From NCBI GenBank assembly GCA_965229715.1, contig CBDDJL010000002.1:992001-1056000 (forward strand): DNA of 64,000 nucleotides. The letters run 5' to 3'. This document shows, one piece after another, positions 1-8,792 of this stretch. A program made the translations under genes and the position numbers. Origin of the DNA: JAVJST01 sp965229715. Its GTDB lineage: Bacteria > Pseudomonadota > Alphaproteobacteria > Rhodospirillales > Casp-alpha2. The first letter of the stretch is position 1, and each line of letters starts with the position of its first letter. Below the pieces are notes generated by a model, which worked only from the letters and a program-made list of their open reading frames with translations, did not search any database and was not told the DNA's origin.

Positions 1-79
1 CGTTTTCGATACTAGAGAATTACAGGCGCGCCTTGGCCGACCCAGCCATCCCCAAGGCACGCGCCAGGACCGCGCCGGG

Positions 80-685
80 TTAAAGCCAAGGAGTCTGTGC
101 CGCCCGCTTGGCCTCGAAATCGTCGATGCTGGCGGCCTTTTCCATGGTCAGGCCGATATCGTCGAGGCCGTTCAGCAGGCAGTGCTTGCGGAAGGCGTCG
201 ACCTCGAAGGCGATGGTGCCGCCGTCGGGGCCCTTGATGGTCTGGCTTTCGAGGTCGACCGTCAGCGTCGCGTTGGCGCCGCGCTCGGCATCGTCCATCA
301 GTTTGTCGAGGTCGGCCTGGCCAACCGTGATCGGCAGGATGCCGTTCTTGAAGCAGTTGTTGTAGAAGATGTCGGCGAAGCTGGTCGAGATCACGCAGCG
401 GATTCCGAAATCGAGCAGCGCCCACGGCGCGTGCTCGCGCGACGAGCCACAGCCGAAGTTGTCGCCGGCAACGAGGATCTGCGCGCCGCGGTACTGCGGT
501 TGGTTGAGCACGAACGTATCGATCTCCGCGCCGTCGTCGTCGTAGCGCATCTCGAAGAACAGGCTCTTGCCGAGGCCGGTCCGCTTGATGGTCTTGAGGA
601 ACTGCTTCGGGATGATCATGTCGGTGTCGACGTTGCGGATGTTCAAGGGCGCCGCGACCCCGGTGAGGGAGGTGAATTTTTCCAT
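80..685 (-). CDS. leuD: 3-isopropylmalate dehydratase small subunit
   Basis: Small subunit of isopropylmalate isomerase, which with LeuC interconverts 2- and 3-isopropylmalate in cytoplasmic leucine synthesis. The 201 aa match the usual bacterial length. The swivel domain is recognisable from NVDTDMIIPKQFL (residues 18-30) and the substrate-loop stretch GDNFGCGSSREHAPWAL (74-90). The ATG at 685 has AGGAGCGG just upstream on the minus strand. It begins 9 bases after the leuC stop, so the two are co-transcribed as the tail of the ribosomal/SRP gene run. No terminator is obvious in bases 1-79. Confidence 0.97.
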   Translation of the reverse strand: MEKFTSLTGVAAPLNIRNVDTDMIIPKQFLKTIKRTGLGKSLFFEMRYDDDGAEIDTFVLNQPQYRGAQILVAGDNFGCGSSREHAPWALLDFGIRCVISTSFADIFYNNCFKNGILPITVGQADLDKLMDDAERGANATLTVDLESQTIKGPDGGTIAFEVDAFRKHCLLNGLDDIGLTMEKAASIDDFEAKRAAQTPWL

Positions 686-694
686 GATCCGCTC

Positions 695-2104
695 CTAGTC
701 CAGCTTGCGCACGTCGGCCAGCTTGCCGGTGACGGCGGCGGCGACGGCCATGGCCGGGCTGACCAGGTGGGTCCGGCCGCCGCGGCCCTGGCGGCCCTCG
801 AAGTTGCGGTTGGACGTGGACGCGCAGCGCTCGCCCGGCTCCAGCTTGTCGGCGTTCATCGCCAGACACATGGAGCAGCCCGGCTCGCGCCATTCGAAAC
901 CGGCTTCGGTGAAGATGCGGTCGAGGCCTTCTTCCTCGGCCTGTTCCTTCACCAGACCGGAGCCCGGCACGATCATCGCGTTCTTGATGGAGCCGGCGAC
1001 CTTGCGGCCCCGGGCGATCTCGGCGGCGGCGCGCAGATCCTCGATGCGGCCGTTGGTGCACGATCCGATGAAGACGCGGTCGACGGCGATATCCTCGAGC
1101 GCGGTGCCTGCGGTCAGGCCCATGTATTCGAGCGCGCGTTCCATGGAGCGGCGCTTGTTCTCGTCCGCCGCGTCGGCCGGGTCCGGCACGTGGGCGGTGA
1201 TCGGCAGCACGTCTTCCGGGCTGGTGCCCCAGGTGACCTGCGGCGCGATGTCCTCGGCTTTCAGCACGACTTCCTTGTCGTAGCTCGCGCCGGGATCGGA
1301 CGGCAGCGTGCGCCAGTATTCGACGGCCTGTTCCCAGGCCGCGCCCTTGGGCGCCATCGGGCGGCCCCTGACGTAGTCGAAGGTGGTGTCGTCGGGCGCG
1401 ATCAGGCCGGCCCGCGCGCCGCCCTCGATGGTCATGTTGCAGACCGTCATGCGGCCTTCCATGGAGAGCTTCATGACCGCGTCGCCGGCGTATTCGATGA
1501 CGTGGCCGGTGCCGCCGGCGGTGCCGATCTTGCCGATCATCGCGAGCACCAGGTCCTTCGCCGTGATGCCCGGCAGCAAATCGCCCTCGACCGAGATGCG
1601 CATGTTCCTGGCCGGCATCTGGCGCAGGGTCTGGGTCGCCAGCACATGCTCGACCTCCGACGTGCCGATGCCGAACGCCAGCGCGCCGAAGGCGCCGTGG
1701 GTCGCGGTGTGGCTGTCGCCGCAGACGATGGTCATGCCGGGCTGGGTCAGGCCCTGTTCCGGGCCGACGATGTGGACGATGCCCTGGCGGATATCGTCCA
1801 TCGAGAAGTACGGCACGCCGAATTCGGCGCAGTTCTTCTCCAGGGTCTCGACCTGGATGCGGCTTTCCTCTTCCTCGATACCCTTGGAGCGGTCCGTCGT
1901 CGGCACGTTGTGATCGGCGACGGCGAGGGTCGCTTGCGGCCGGCGCACGGAACGGCCGGCCATGCGCAGGCCCTCGAAGGCCTGCGGGCTGGTCACTTCA
2001 TGCACCAGATGGCGGTCGATGTAGACCAGACAGGTGCCGTCGTCCTGGACGTCGACCAGGTGGCTTTGCCAGATCTTGTCGAACAGCGTGCGCGGTTGCG
2101 ACAC
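695..2104 (-). CDS. leuC: 3-isopropylmalate dehydratase large subunit
   Basis: Large, [4Fe-4S]-carrying subunit of isopropylmalate isomerase (aconitase superfamily), acting with LeuD in leucine synthesis. The 469 aa are full length. The three cluster cysteines are visible in GSCTNGR (near residue 347) and PGCSMC (near 408 and 411), and the active-site region VCGDSHTATHGAFG is intact. The start is GTG at 2104, only 5 bases after the rplS stop, so translation is probably coupled to ribosomal protein L19. The reading frame has no upstream alternative that would not run into rplS. Confidence 0.97.
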   Translation of the reverse strand: MSQPRTLFDKIWQSHLVDVQDDGTCLVYIDRHLVHEVTSPQAFEGLRMAGRSVRRPQATLAVADHNVPTTDRSKGIEEEESRIQVETLEKNCAEFGVPYFSMDDIRQGIVHIVGPEQGLTQPGMTIVCGDSHTATHGAFGALAFGIGTSEVEHVLATQTLRQMPARNMRISVEGDLLPGITAKDLVLAMIGKIGTAGGTGHVIEYAGDAVMKLSMEGRMTVCNMTIEGGARAGLIAPDDTTFDYVRGRPMAPKGAAWEQAVEYWRTLPSDPGASYDKEVVLKAEDIAPQVTWGTSPEDVLPITAHVPDPADAADENKRRSMERALEYMGLTAGTALEDIAVDRVFIGSCTNGRIEDLRAAAEIARGRKVAGSIKNAMIVPGSGLVKEQAEEEGLDRIFTEAGFEWREPGCSMCLAMNADKLEPGERCASTSNRNFEGRQGRGGRTHLVSPAMAVAAAVTGKLADVRKLD

Positions 2105-2109
2105 GGCGC

Positions 2110-2541
2110 TTATTCCTTGGCGGCGGCTTCGGTCGCGGCCTCGGCCTTGGCGGCGGCGGCTTCGGCTGCCTTCTTGCCGGTCAGCGTCTTCTTCTCCGTG
2201 ATGCGTGCGGATTTGCCGCGGCGGCCCCGCAGATAGTAGAGCTTGGCCCGGCGCACGTCGCCGCGGCGCACCACGTCGATGCTGTCGATCGACGGGCTAT
2301 AGAGCGGGAACACGCGCTCGACGCCTTCGCCGTAGGAAATCTTGCGCACCGTAAAGGCCGAGTTGAGGCCGGCGTTCTTGCGCGCGATGCAGACGCCCTC
2401 GAACGCCTGAACGCGCTCACGGGTGCCTTCGACCACCTTGACATTGACCTTCAGCGTGTCGCCCGGCGCGAAATCCGGCACGTCCTTGCCGCCGGTCAGG
2501 CTGGCGATCTGTTCCTTTTCGATCTCTTCGATGACGTTCAT
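2110..2541 (-). CDS. rplS: 50S ribosomal protein L19
   Basis: Large-subunit ribosomal protein near the 30S interface. Of the 143 aa, residues 1 to about 118 are the conserved L19 core (FAPGDTLKVNVKVVEG, FEGVCIARKN, YYLRGRRGKSARI). The rest is an Ala/Glu/Lys-rich tail typical of alphaproteobacterial L19. The ATG at 2541 follows a GGAAGAG ribosome-binding site. It lies 62 bases downstream of trmD in the usual rpsP-rimM-trmD-rplS order and is followed immediately by leuC. Confidence 0.98.
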   Translation of the reverse strand: MNVIEEIEKEQIASLTGGKDVPDFAPGDTLKVNVKVVEGTRERVQAFEGVCIARKNAGLNSAFTVRKISYGEGVERVFPLYSPSIDSIDVVRRGDVRRAKLYYLRGRRGKSARITEKKTLTGKKAAEAAAAKAEAATEAAAKE

Positions 2542-2603
2542 CGTTCTCTTCCTTCCAAAAAGTCGCCCCGATTTACCCGGAACGGCACTCTAAATCCACC
2601 CAA

Positions 2604-3329
2604 TTATTGCCGCGATTTTGCGGCATGGCGGGCCCACACGTCCGGACGCCGCGATTTCGTCAGTTCCTCGGCCCGTTCGCGCCGCCACGCCTCGATCTTC
2701 GCGTGATGACCCGAGAGCAGAACCTCGGGGACCGCCCGGCCTTGCCAGTCCTGGGGCCGGGTGTAATGCGGGTACTCCAGCAGATCCCGCTCGAAACTTT
2801 CCTCCGTCAGCGACTCCGCCGCGCCGATCACCCCCGGCAGCAGCCGGATGCAGGCATCGAGCAACGTCATCGCCGCCAATTCGCCGCCTGAGAGGATATA
2901 GTCACCCAGGCTGATTTCTTCCACCGCGCGGGCCTCCAGCACCCGCTCGTCGATCCCTTCGAAGCGCCCGCACAAGAGCGCCACACCCGGTCCCTCGGCC
3001 AGTCGCCGGACCCGCTCCTGGGTCAGCGGCGCGCCCCTCGGCGTCAGATAGACGAGGGGCCGTTTCGCCGTTTTGCCGCCGTCATCGACGGCGCCGATCG
3101 CCGCGTCGACCACGTCGGGCCGCATGACCATCCCCGGACCGCCGCCGAACGGCGTGTCGTCGACGGAACGGTGCCTGTCGACGGCGTGATCGCGAATATC
3201 GACCGTGTCGAGCGACCAGATGCCGTTTTCCAGTGCGCTCCCCGCGAGGCTGATCCCGAGCGGTCCCGGAAACATCTCCGGGAAGATCGTCAGCACCGTG
3301 GCGCGCCAGGCATTGCCGGTTTCGGTCAT
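2604..3329 (-). CDS. trmD: tRNA (guanine-N1-)-methyltransferase TrmD
   Basis: SPOUT-fold enzyme that methylates G37 of tRNAs from S-adenosylmethionine, preventing +1 frameshifting. With the ATG at 3329 the product is 241 aa. The knot-region motifs YLTPRGAPL, LLCGRFEGIDERV and SLGDYILSGGELAAM are all present. This start was chosen because its ATG overlaps the rimM stop as ATGA (3326-3329) and the protein then begins just before the conserved TVLTIFPEMFPG strand. The open frame continues upstream to 3500, but only as rimM read in another frame. Confidence 0.97.
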   Translation of the reverse strand: MTETGNAWRATVLTIFPEMFPGPLGISLAGSALENGIWSLDTVDIRDHAVDRHRSVDDTPFGGGPGMVMRPDVVDAAIGAVDDGGKTAKRPLVYLTPRGAPLTQERVRRLAEGPGVALLCGRFEGIDERVLEARAVEEISLGDYILSGGELAAMTLLDACIRLLPGVIGAAESLTEESFERDLLEYPHYTRPQDWQGRAVPEVLLSGHHAKIEAWRRERAEELTKSRRPDVWARHAAKSRQ

Positions 3330-3877
3330 GGCTCTTCGGACCCTGCTTCCTGCTCCTCTGCGTCTCTCGTCGGCTCCTCGAACAGCCCGTCCGGCGGATC
3401 GATCACCAGCGTGCCGCCCCGGATGTCGACCACCGGCACCGCGGCCTTGGTGAACGGGACCAGCAGCGGGCCGTCGTCGGTCAGCACCTCGATGCTGCAA
3501 CCGCCGCCGGCGTCGAGCACGCCCCGGACCGGCCCCAGGCCGGTCCCGTCGACGAGTTCCGCCGCGAGGCCGATCAGATCGGCGTGGTAGAATTCGTCGT
3601 CGCCCGGCGGCGGCAGGGCGTCGCGGTCGACATAGAACCGCGTGCCCTTCATCCCGTCCGCCCGGGTGCGGTCGCCGATGCCCTCGATGAACACCAGCAA
3701 CTGGCCCTTGGCGTGGCCCGAGATGCGCCCGGTGAACTGCCGCGTGCCGCTTTCGTCGCTCAAGGGGCCGTAGGCGAACAGATCGTCGGGGTCGGCGGTA
3801 AAGCTTCTGACCCTGAGTTCGCCCTTGAGGCCCCGGGCGCCGGTGACGGCGCCGACACAGATACGGTCGCCGGGCAT
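3326..3877 (-). CDS. rimM: 16S rRNA processing protein RimM
   Basis: Assembly factor that binds S19 in the 30S head during maturation of the 16S rRNA 3' domain. 183 aa. The N-terminal RimM barrel starts with ICVGAVTGARGLKGELRV, and the PRC-barrel half contains EFYHADLIGLA and the closing stretch TLVIDPPDGL. A short acidic tail follows. It lies 24 bases after rpsP and overlaps trmD by 4 bases, indicating one transcript with translational coupling. Confidence 0.96.
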   Translation of the reverse strand: MPGDRICVGAVTGARGLKGELRVRSFTADPDDLFAYGPLSDESGTRQFTGRISGHAKGQLLVFIEGIGDRTRADGMKGTRFYVDRDALPPPGDDEFYHADLIGLAAELVDGTGLGPVRGVLDAGGGCSIEVLTDDGPLLVPFTKAAVPVVDIRGGTLVIDPPDGLFEEPTRDAEEQEAGSEEP

Positions 3878-3901
3878 GACGGGAACCGATCCTCCGTTGG
3901 G

Positions 3902-4429
3902 CTACGCCTTCTTCTCTTCGGCGTCCTCAGCCGGAGCGTCGTCGGCCGTCGCCTCTTCCTCGGCGGGCGCTTCCTCGGCGGGCGCATCGTCGGCGGCAGC
4001 GGCTTCTTCGGCCGGGGCCTCGTCCGCGGACTCGGCAGGCGCTTCTTCGGCCGGAGCGGCGGCTTCGGCGGCTGCGGCCTCCTCGGCGGCCTTCTTCGCT
4101 TCTGCCTCGGCGGCCATGCGCTCCTGCGCCTTCGCCTTCGGCTTGTCCTTCTTGGTCTGCGGGTGAATCACCGGGGCGTCCATCAGGCCGGCGGCGGCCA
4201 GGAACTTGGCGACCCGGTCGCTCGGCTGGGCGCCGACGCCGAGCCAGTACTGCATGCGCTCCTGCTCGAACTTGACGCGGTTCGGATCGTCCTTTTCGAG
4301 CATCGGGTTGTAGGATCCGAGGCGCTCGATGAAGCGGCCGTCGCGCGACTTGCGGCTGTCGGCGACGACGATCCGGTAGTAGGGACGGCGCTTGGCGCCG
4401 CCGCGGGACAGTCGAATGGTCAATGCCAT
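3902..4429 (-). CDS. rpsP: 30S ribosomal protein S16 with long acidic tail
   Basis: Small-subunit ribosomal protein needed for 30S assembly. Residues 1 to about 85 are a standard S16 (IRLSRGGAKRRPYYRIVVAD, ERLGSYNP, YWLGVGAQPSDRV). The remaining 90 or so residues are an Ala/Glu/Asp/Pro tail built from units like APAEE, so the 175 aa are about twice the enterobacterial length. Tails of this kind are known in alphaproteobacteria, though this one is long. The ATG at 4429 has GAAGGAA upstream. It heads the rimM-trmD-rplS-leuCD run behind ffh. Confidence 0.96.
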   Translation of the reverse strand: MALTIRLSRGGAKRRPYYRIVVADSRKSRDGRFIERLGSYNPMLEKDDPNRVKFEQERMQYWLGVGAQPSDRVAKFLAAAGLMDAPVIHPQTKKDKPKAKAQERMAAEAEAKKAAEEAAAAEAAAPAEEAPAESADEAPAEEAAAADDAPAEEAPAEEEATADDAPAEDAEEKKA

Positions 4430-4518
4430 GTCTTGGTTTCCTTCTTTCGTTTGGTGTCTGTTGATCGGTGTTACGGGTTAAATCGAAAAAACTATCTCGG
4501 CATCATGCCGCACCGCAT

Positions 4519-5919
4519 TTAACGCGGAATCATTCCGGGCGGGGGCATGCCGCCCCCCGGTCCGCCCAGGCCGCTCATGAGACCTTTCAGGCCGCCGCGC
4601 TTGCCGGCCTTTTTCATCATGTCGCTCATCTGCTTGTGTTGCTTGATCAGCCGGTTGACCTCCTGCACCGAGGTGCCGGAGCCGGCGGCGATCCGCTTGC
4701 GGCGGGATCCGTTGATGACCTTCGGGTTGCGCCGTTCCTTCGGCGTCATCGACAGGATGATGGCTTCCTGGCGGGCGATCATCTTGTCGTCGATGTTGGC
4801 GTCAGCGATCTGGCTTTTCATCTTGCCCATGCCGGGCAGCATGCCCAAGAGGCCGCCGACATCGCCCATCTTGCGCACCTGGGCGAGCTGTTTCTGCATG
4901 TCCTCGAAGGTGAACAGGCCCTTCATCATGCGCCGCGCGGTTTCCTCGGCCTCTTCCTGGTCGACCATGTCGCGGGCTTTTTCGACCAGCCCGACGACGT
5001 CGCCCATGCCGAGGATCGACCCGGCGATGCGGCGCGCATCGAAACTGTCGAGCTCGTCGATCTTTTCACCGGTGCCCATCAGCTTGATCGGCTTGCCGGT
5101 CACGGCCCGCATGGAGAGCGCCGCGCCGCCGCGCGCGTCGCCATCGACGCGGGTCAGCACGATGCCGGTGATGCCGATCTTCTCGTCGAACTCGCGCGCC
5201 ACGTTGACCGAGTCCTGGCCGGTCATGGCGTCGGTCACCAAAAGGGTTTCGAGCGGCGTCGCCGCATCGCGGACCTGTTCGACCTCGGCCATGAGTTCGC
5301 TGTCGATATGGAGCCGGCCCGCGGTGTCGAGCATGACCACATCGAAGCCTTCGAGGCGGCCCGACTGCATGGCGCGCTTGGCGATGGCGACCGGCTGTTC
5401 GCCGAGCACCGGGTTGAGCACGCGCACGCCGGTCTGCTCGCCGAGCACGACCAGCTGCTGCTGCGCCGCCGGGCGATAGACGTCGAGGGACGCCATCAGC
5501 ACCTTCTTCTTTTCGCGCTCGGTCAGGCGCTTGGCGATCTTCGCGGTCGTCGTCGTCTTACCGGAACCCTGCAGGCCGACCATGAGGATTGCGACCGGCG
5601 GATTGCCCGAGAGATTGAGGCCGGTGCCGTCCGGCAGGCCCGCATCGTCGACGGAACCGCCGAGCATCTCGACCATGCGGTCGTGGACGATCTTGACGAC
5701 CATCTGGCCGGGCGTGACGCTCTTGATCACGGCCTCGCCGATGGCCTGCTCGCGCACCTCCGCGATGAAGTCCTTGACCACCGGCAGCGCGACATCGGCC
5801 TCCAGCAGGGCGACGCGGATCTCGCGCAGCGCCTCGTCGACGTCGCCTTCCTTCAGCGAACCCCGCTTGCGGAGACCGTCGAAGACCTTGCCTAACCGTT
5901 CCGAGAGACCGTCAAACAT
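4519..5919 (-). CDS. ffh: Signal recognition particle protein Ffh
   Basis: GTPase of the signal recognition particle. It binds 4.5S RNA and signal peptides and docks on FtsY (also in this window) for co-translational membrane insertion. 466 aa from the ATG at 5919. The N domain is followed by the G domain (P-loop GLQGSGKTTTTAKIA, DTAGRLHID, and TRVDGDARGG in place of the usual TK.D) and a methionine-rich M domain ending in a Gly/Met/Pro tail. The open frame extends upstream to 6093, but that part has no SRP similarity and the true N-terminus is MFDGLSERL. Confidence 0.97.
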   Translation of the reverse strand: MFDGLSERLGKVFDGLRKRGSLKEGDVDEALREIRVALLEADVALPVVKDFIAEVREQAIGEAVIKSVTPGQMVVKIVHDRMVEMLGGSVDDAGLPDGTGLNLSGNPPVAILMVGLQGSGKTTTTAKIAKRLTEREKKKVLMASLDVYRPAAQQQLVVLGEQTGVRVLNPVLGEQPVAIAKRAMQSGRLEGFDVVMLDTAGRLHIDSELMAEVEQVRDAATPLETLLVTDAMTGQDSVNVAREFDEKIGITGIVLTRVDGDARGGAALSMRAVTGKPIKLMGTGEKIDELDSFDARRIAGSILGMGDVVGLVEKARDMVDQEEAEETARRMMKGLFTFEDMQKQLAQVRKMGDVGGLLGMLPGMGKMKSQIADANIDDKMIARQEAIILSMTPKERRNPKVINGSRRKRIAAGSGTSVQEVNRLIKQHKQMSDMMKKAGKRGGLKGLMSGLGGPGGGMPPPGMIPR

Positions 5920-6137
5920 CGAATGTGTCGTCTTTCCGTCGTTCCCGCACCCAAACGCAAATCGCGCCGGTGCGCGAAACTCGCGGACCGGCGTGCCCCT
6001 CGAGGCTGTTCGAGACAGGCAATTGCCTTGAGCGGGGCGGAACCTAGGCGCAGCGGCTTTCGAAGTCAACCGGCATGTGGCGGCAGCGGACAACGCCGCT
6101 TCTTGACGGCGCTGTCTACCGGGTCCACAACCGGCGC

Positions 6138-6866
6138 ATGGCGGAGATGCTCACTTACGGGCGGGTTGCCGAGAGCCTGCAGGATGCGGGCCTGCGGGCG
6201 CGTGGCGGCTTTCACGCGACGTCCGCCGACGGACTGCCCTCCGCCGTGGCGACGGTCGTCCTGGCAGGCAACGTCGGCGGTAGTCTGTGGGACGCGTTTT
6301 CCGCCGACCGGCGTGACGAGCCCGATCCGCTGGACGGCTGGTCGAAACGAACGCTCGGCCGCCTCGCCCATGAATTGTCCCATGAATCGTCCCATGGATC
6401 GTCCGGCGAACGGCCCGGTTCGGTAACGGCGGTGTTTCCGTCCGACGGACCGCCTTACTACCCCTTCCAGCAATGGGCGATGCGCGCCGAGCCGGTGCAT
6501 CCATCGCCGCTCGGGTCCCTGATTCATCCCGACTACGGCCTGTGGCACGCCTATCGCGGCGCGCTGCTGTTCGAGGCAGGCCTGGCTGACGTGCCGGCGG
6601 TCTCCGGCGTGCCATCGCCGTGTTCGACATGCGTCGACCGGCCCTGTCTCAGGACGTGCCCCGCCGGCGCGATCGATGCCGACGAAGGCGGCCTCGATGT
6701 TGCGGCGTGTATCGGTCACATCAGGGAACCTGCCGGCGATCCGTGTCTGGCGGCGGCCTGCATGGCGCGCCGCGCCTGTCCGGTCGGCGCCGGGTACCGT
6801 TACGCCGAACCCCAGGCGCGATTTCATATGAATGCGTTTCTGAAAGCGCGGCTCGCCGCCGGCTGA
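6138..6866 (+). CDS. Ferredoxin-like 4Fe-4S protein
   Basis: A 242 aa protein whose C-terminal third has cysteine spacing for two [4Fe-4S] clusters: CSTCVDRPCLRTCPAGAI followed by a second set CIGH, DPC, AAC and CPVG. The N-terminal 160 residues are not a family I can name. The arrangement recalls the cluster domain of epoxyqueuosine reductase (QueG), but the cobalamin-binding half is not evident. The ATG at 6138 fits the start of conserved-looking sequence better than the in-frame ATG at 6075. It diverges from ffh and stands alone, so its redox partner is unknown. Confidence 0.75.
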   Translation: MAEMLTYGRVAESLQDAGLRARGGFHATSADGLPSAVATVVLAGNVGGSLWDAFSADRRDEPDPLDGWSKRTLGRLAHELSHESSHGSSGERPGSVTAVFPSDGPPYYPFQQWAMRAEPVHPSPLGSLIHPDYGLWHAYRGALLFEAGLADVPAVSGVPSPCSTCVDRPCLRTCPAGAIDADEGGLDVAACIGHIREPAGDPCLAAACMARRACPVGAGYRYAEPQARFHMNAFLKARLAAG

Positions 6867-6932
6867 AATGTTGCTGGCGTTCCGGTGTTCGGTCTGTATT
6901 GTCCCGGCGCGTCACGGTCCAGCCAGTACCTT

Positions 6933-7313
6933 ATGTCCAACGTCACCAACGCTACTACCTGTTCATGCGACGGCGATACGTTCGTCGCAACGGTCACCGG
7001 GATTCCCGAAGCCGCCGAGCACGTCCGGCTCGTCGAGGAATGCTACGGGAAGTTCACGTTCAAGCACGCCATATGGGATTTTCGCGCCTCATCGCTGTCG
7101 GGGTTGCCCGTCGAGACGATCCGCGAAGTCGCGGCCGCCAGCGCCAAATTTGCCGACAAGCGCGGACCGGGCGCGAAGACGGCCTACATTCTGCGCGACG
7201 AGTCGGAGTTTCTAATGTTCCGCGCGCTGACCGAGAACATCCAGCAGGTCTCGCCGGTCCGGTTTGGCGCCTTCTACACCATGGAAGACGCGCGGACGTG
7301 GCTGTCCGAATGA
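6933..7313 (+). CDS. Hypothetical protein, STAS/SpoIIAA-like
   Basis: A protein of about 126 aa (ATG at 6933; an in-frame ATG at 6885 is possible). The order of segments (a central IWDFRASSLSG strand, a long helix, a YILRDESEF strand and a C-terminal ARTWLSE helix) resembles the SpoIIAA-like/STAS fold of small soluble proteins. The 137-aa product at 43977 has a comparable outline and a similar end. No catalytic motif or transmembrane segment is seen. Function unknown; possibly a lipid- or nucleotide-binding anti-sigma-type module. Confidence 0.6.
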   Translation: MSNVTNATTCSCDGDTFVATVTGIPEAAEHVRLVEECYGKFTFKHAIWDFRASSLSGLPVETIREVAAASAKFADKRGPGAKTAYILRDESEFLMFRALTENIQQVSPVRFGAFYTMEDARTWLSE

Positions 7314-7355
7314 AGTTACGCGCGGTGCGGCCGGCAATCCGCGATCGGTGCGCGA

Positions 7356-7778
7356 TCAGTCTCCGCCGACGCTGCGGTTGATGGCGTCGGCGCAGCCGCG
7401 CGCCACGTCCGGATCCGGCCGCACGGCGCCGGGCATGGTGGCCCAGCCGGCGCGGGCGACCAGGGCCGGCCGGGCGAAGGTCTGTACGCCCTGTAAATCC
7501 GTCAGGTTCTGCGTCCAGTCCGGATCCTGTTTGAACTGACCGAGGCAGATGCCGATTTTGGTCTCGAGAACCTGCCGCGCTGCCTCTCGCTTGGCGCGGT
7601 CGTCGGCGAATTCGCCGGTGACCCAACCGCCGAGCGTGAAGCCGACGGCGGTGACGACGATGCCGCCGCAAACGGCGCCGAGAAAGCCCGTCTTGAAGCC
7701 CTCGAACACACGCGACTTGCGATGCCACATGTTCGTGACGTGCAGGTCCTCGCTCAGCTCATAAGGCGACTCGTTCAT
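7356..7778 (-). CDS. Hypothetical membrane-anchored protein
   Basis: 140 aa. A cytoplasmic N-terminus of about 26 residues is followed by one glycine/valine-rich transmembrane helix (about 28-50, GFLGAVCGGIVVTAVGFTLG) and a soluble domain with two cysteines (GICLG, RGCAD). No signal-peptide cleavage site is clear, so it is probably anchored with the C-terminus in the periplasm. No family recognised. It is convergent with the gene ending at 7313 and diverges from dapF, sharing the 168-base region 7779-7946. Confidence 0.6.
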   Translation of the reverse strand: MNESPYELSEDLHVTNMWHRKSRVFEGFKTGFLGAVCGGIVVTAVGFTLGGWVTGEFADDRAKREAARQVLETKIGICLGQFKQDPDWTQNLTDLQGVQTFARPALVARAGWATMPGAVRPDPDVARGCADAINRSVGGD

Positions 7779-7946
7779 TAGCCGGCGGCGTCCGGTCGTT
7801 GTTTTTCATCGATCTTGCGAGTCTAACAACTTCGCTACGTCATGATCAGCGAATTCTGTCGTGCCGTGGCGTTTAGCTATCCGCTCTCAGAGGTGGATTT
7901 TCACCGTCGGCAGGCGTATGTTCCGCGCCCGAACGGATGGAGCGAA

Positions 7947-8792
7947 ATGGACGCAATCGAGTTCATCAAGATGCACGGCCTCGGCAATGACTTTGTGGTC
8001 ATTGACGGTCGCGCGCGCGACCTGCGACTGACGGCGGCGCAGGTGACGGCGATTGCGGATCGCCACATCGGGATTGGCTGCGATCAGCTGATCGTGCTCG
8101 AAACGCCGCCACCGGGTTCCAATGGCGTCGCCGCCGACATCTTCATGCGCATCTACAATCAGGACGGCAGTCAGTCCGACGCCTGCGGCAATGCGACGCG
8201 CTGCATCTCGTCGCTGCTGATGGCGGAATCCGGCGGCACGGCGATCAACGTCCAGACCGGTGCCGGGATTCTCGCGACCGGTTCCACGGATGATGGCCGG
8301 GTCAGCGTCGATATGGGCCCCGTGAACACGGACTGGCGGGCGATCCCGTTGGCCGAGGAAACCGATACCGCGAACCTGCCCGTCGAGGTCGACGGTCTCG
8401 CACGTCCGATCGCGGTCAACGTCGGCAACCCGCACATGATCTTCTTCGTCGACGACGCGGACGCCGCGCCCATCGACGAGCACGGCCCGGCGCTGGAGCA
8501 TCATCCCCTGTTCCCCGAGCGCACCAATGTGCAGATGGCGCAGGTGCTGTCGCCGGACCGCATTCGCCTCAAGACATGGGAGCGCGGCGTCGGCCGCACC
8601 GCGGCCTCCGGTTCCAGCGCGTGCGCAACCCTGGCGGCCGCTCATATCAGGGGGCTGACGGGCCGCCGGGCCGAAATCGTCATGGACGGCGGCTCGCTCG
8701 ACATCGAATGGCGCGACGACAACCGCGTGGTTCAGATTGGCCCCGTGGCGACCAGTTTCCGGGGGACGATCGATCCCTCGCTGCTGGGATGA
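7947..8792 (+). CDS. dapF: Diaminopimelate epimerase
   Basis: Converts LL- to meso-diaminopimelate for lysine and peptidoglycan by a cofactor-independent two-cysteine mechanism. 281 aa. Both catalytic cysteines are in their motifs: Cys80 in SDACGNATRC and Cys226 in ASGSSACAT. The substrate motif KMHGLGNDFVVID opens the protein. The ATG at 7947 was chosen because the family begins at this point; the 35 residues encoded upstream in frame have no counterpart. The stop overlaps mtaB as ATGA at 8789-8792. Confidence 0.97.
   Translation: MDAIEFIKMHGLGNDFVVIDGRARDLRLTAAQVTAIADRHIGIGCDQLIVLETPPPGSNGVAADIFMRIYNQDGSQSDACGNATRCISSLLMAESGGTAINVQTGAGILATGSTDDGRVSVDMGPVNTDWRAIPLAEETDTANLPVEVDGLARPIAVNVGNPHMIFFVDDADAAPIDEHGPALEHHPLFPERTNVQMAQVLSPDRIRLKTWERGVGRTAASGSSACATLAAAHIRGLTGRRAEIVMDGGSLDIEWRDDNRVVQIGPVATSFRGTIDPSLLG

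Noticed and set aside
182..2236. 684-codon plus-strand frame antisense to leuD and leuC
   Set aside because: Antisense artefact of GC-rich codons; leuC and leuD are certain on the other strand.
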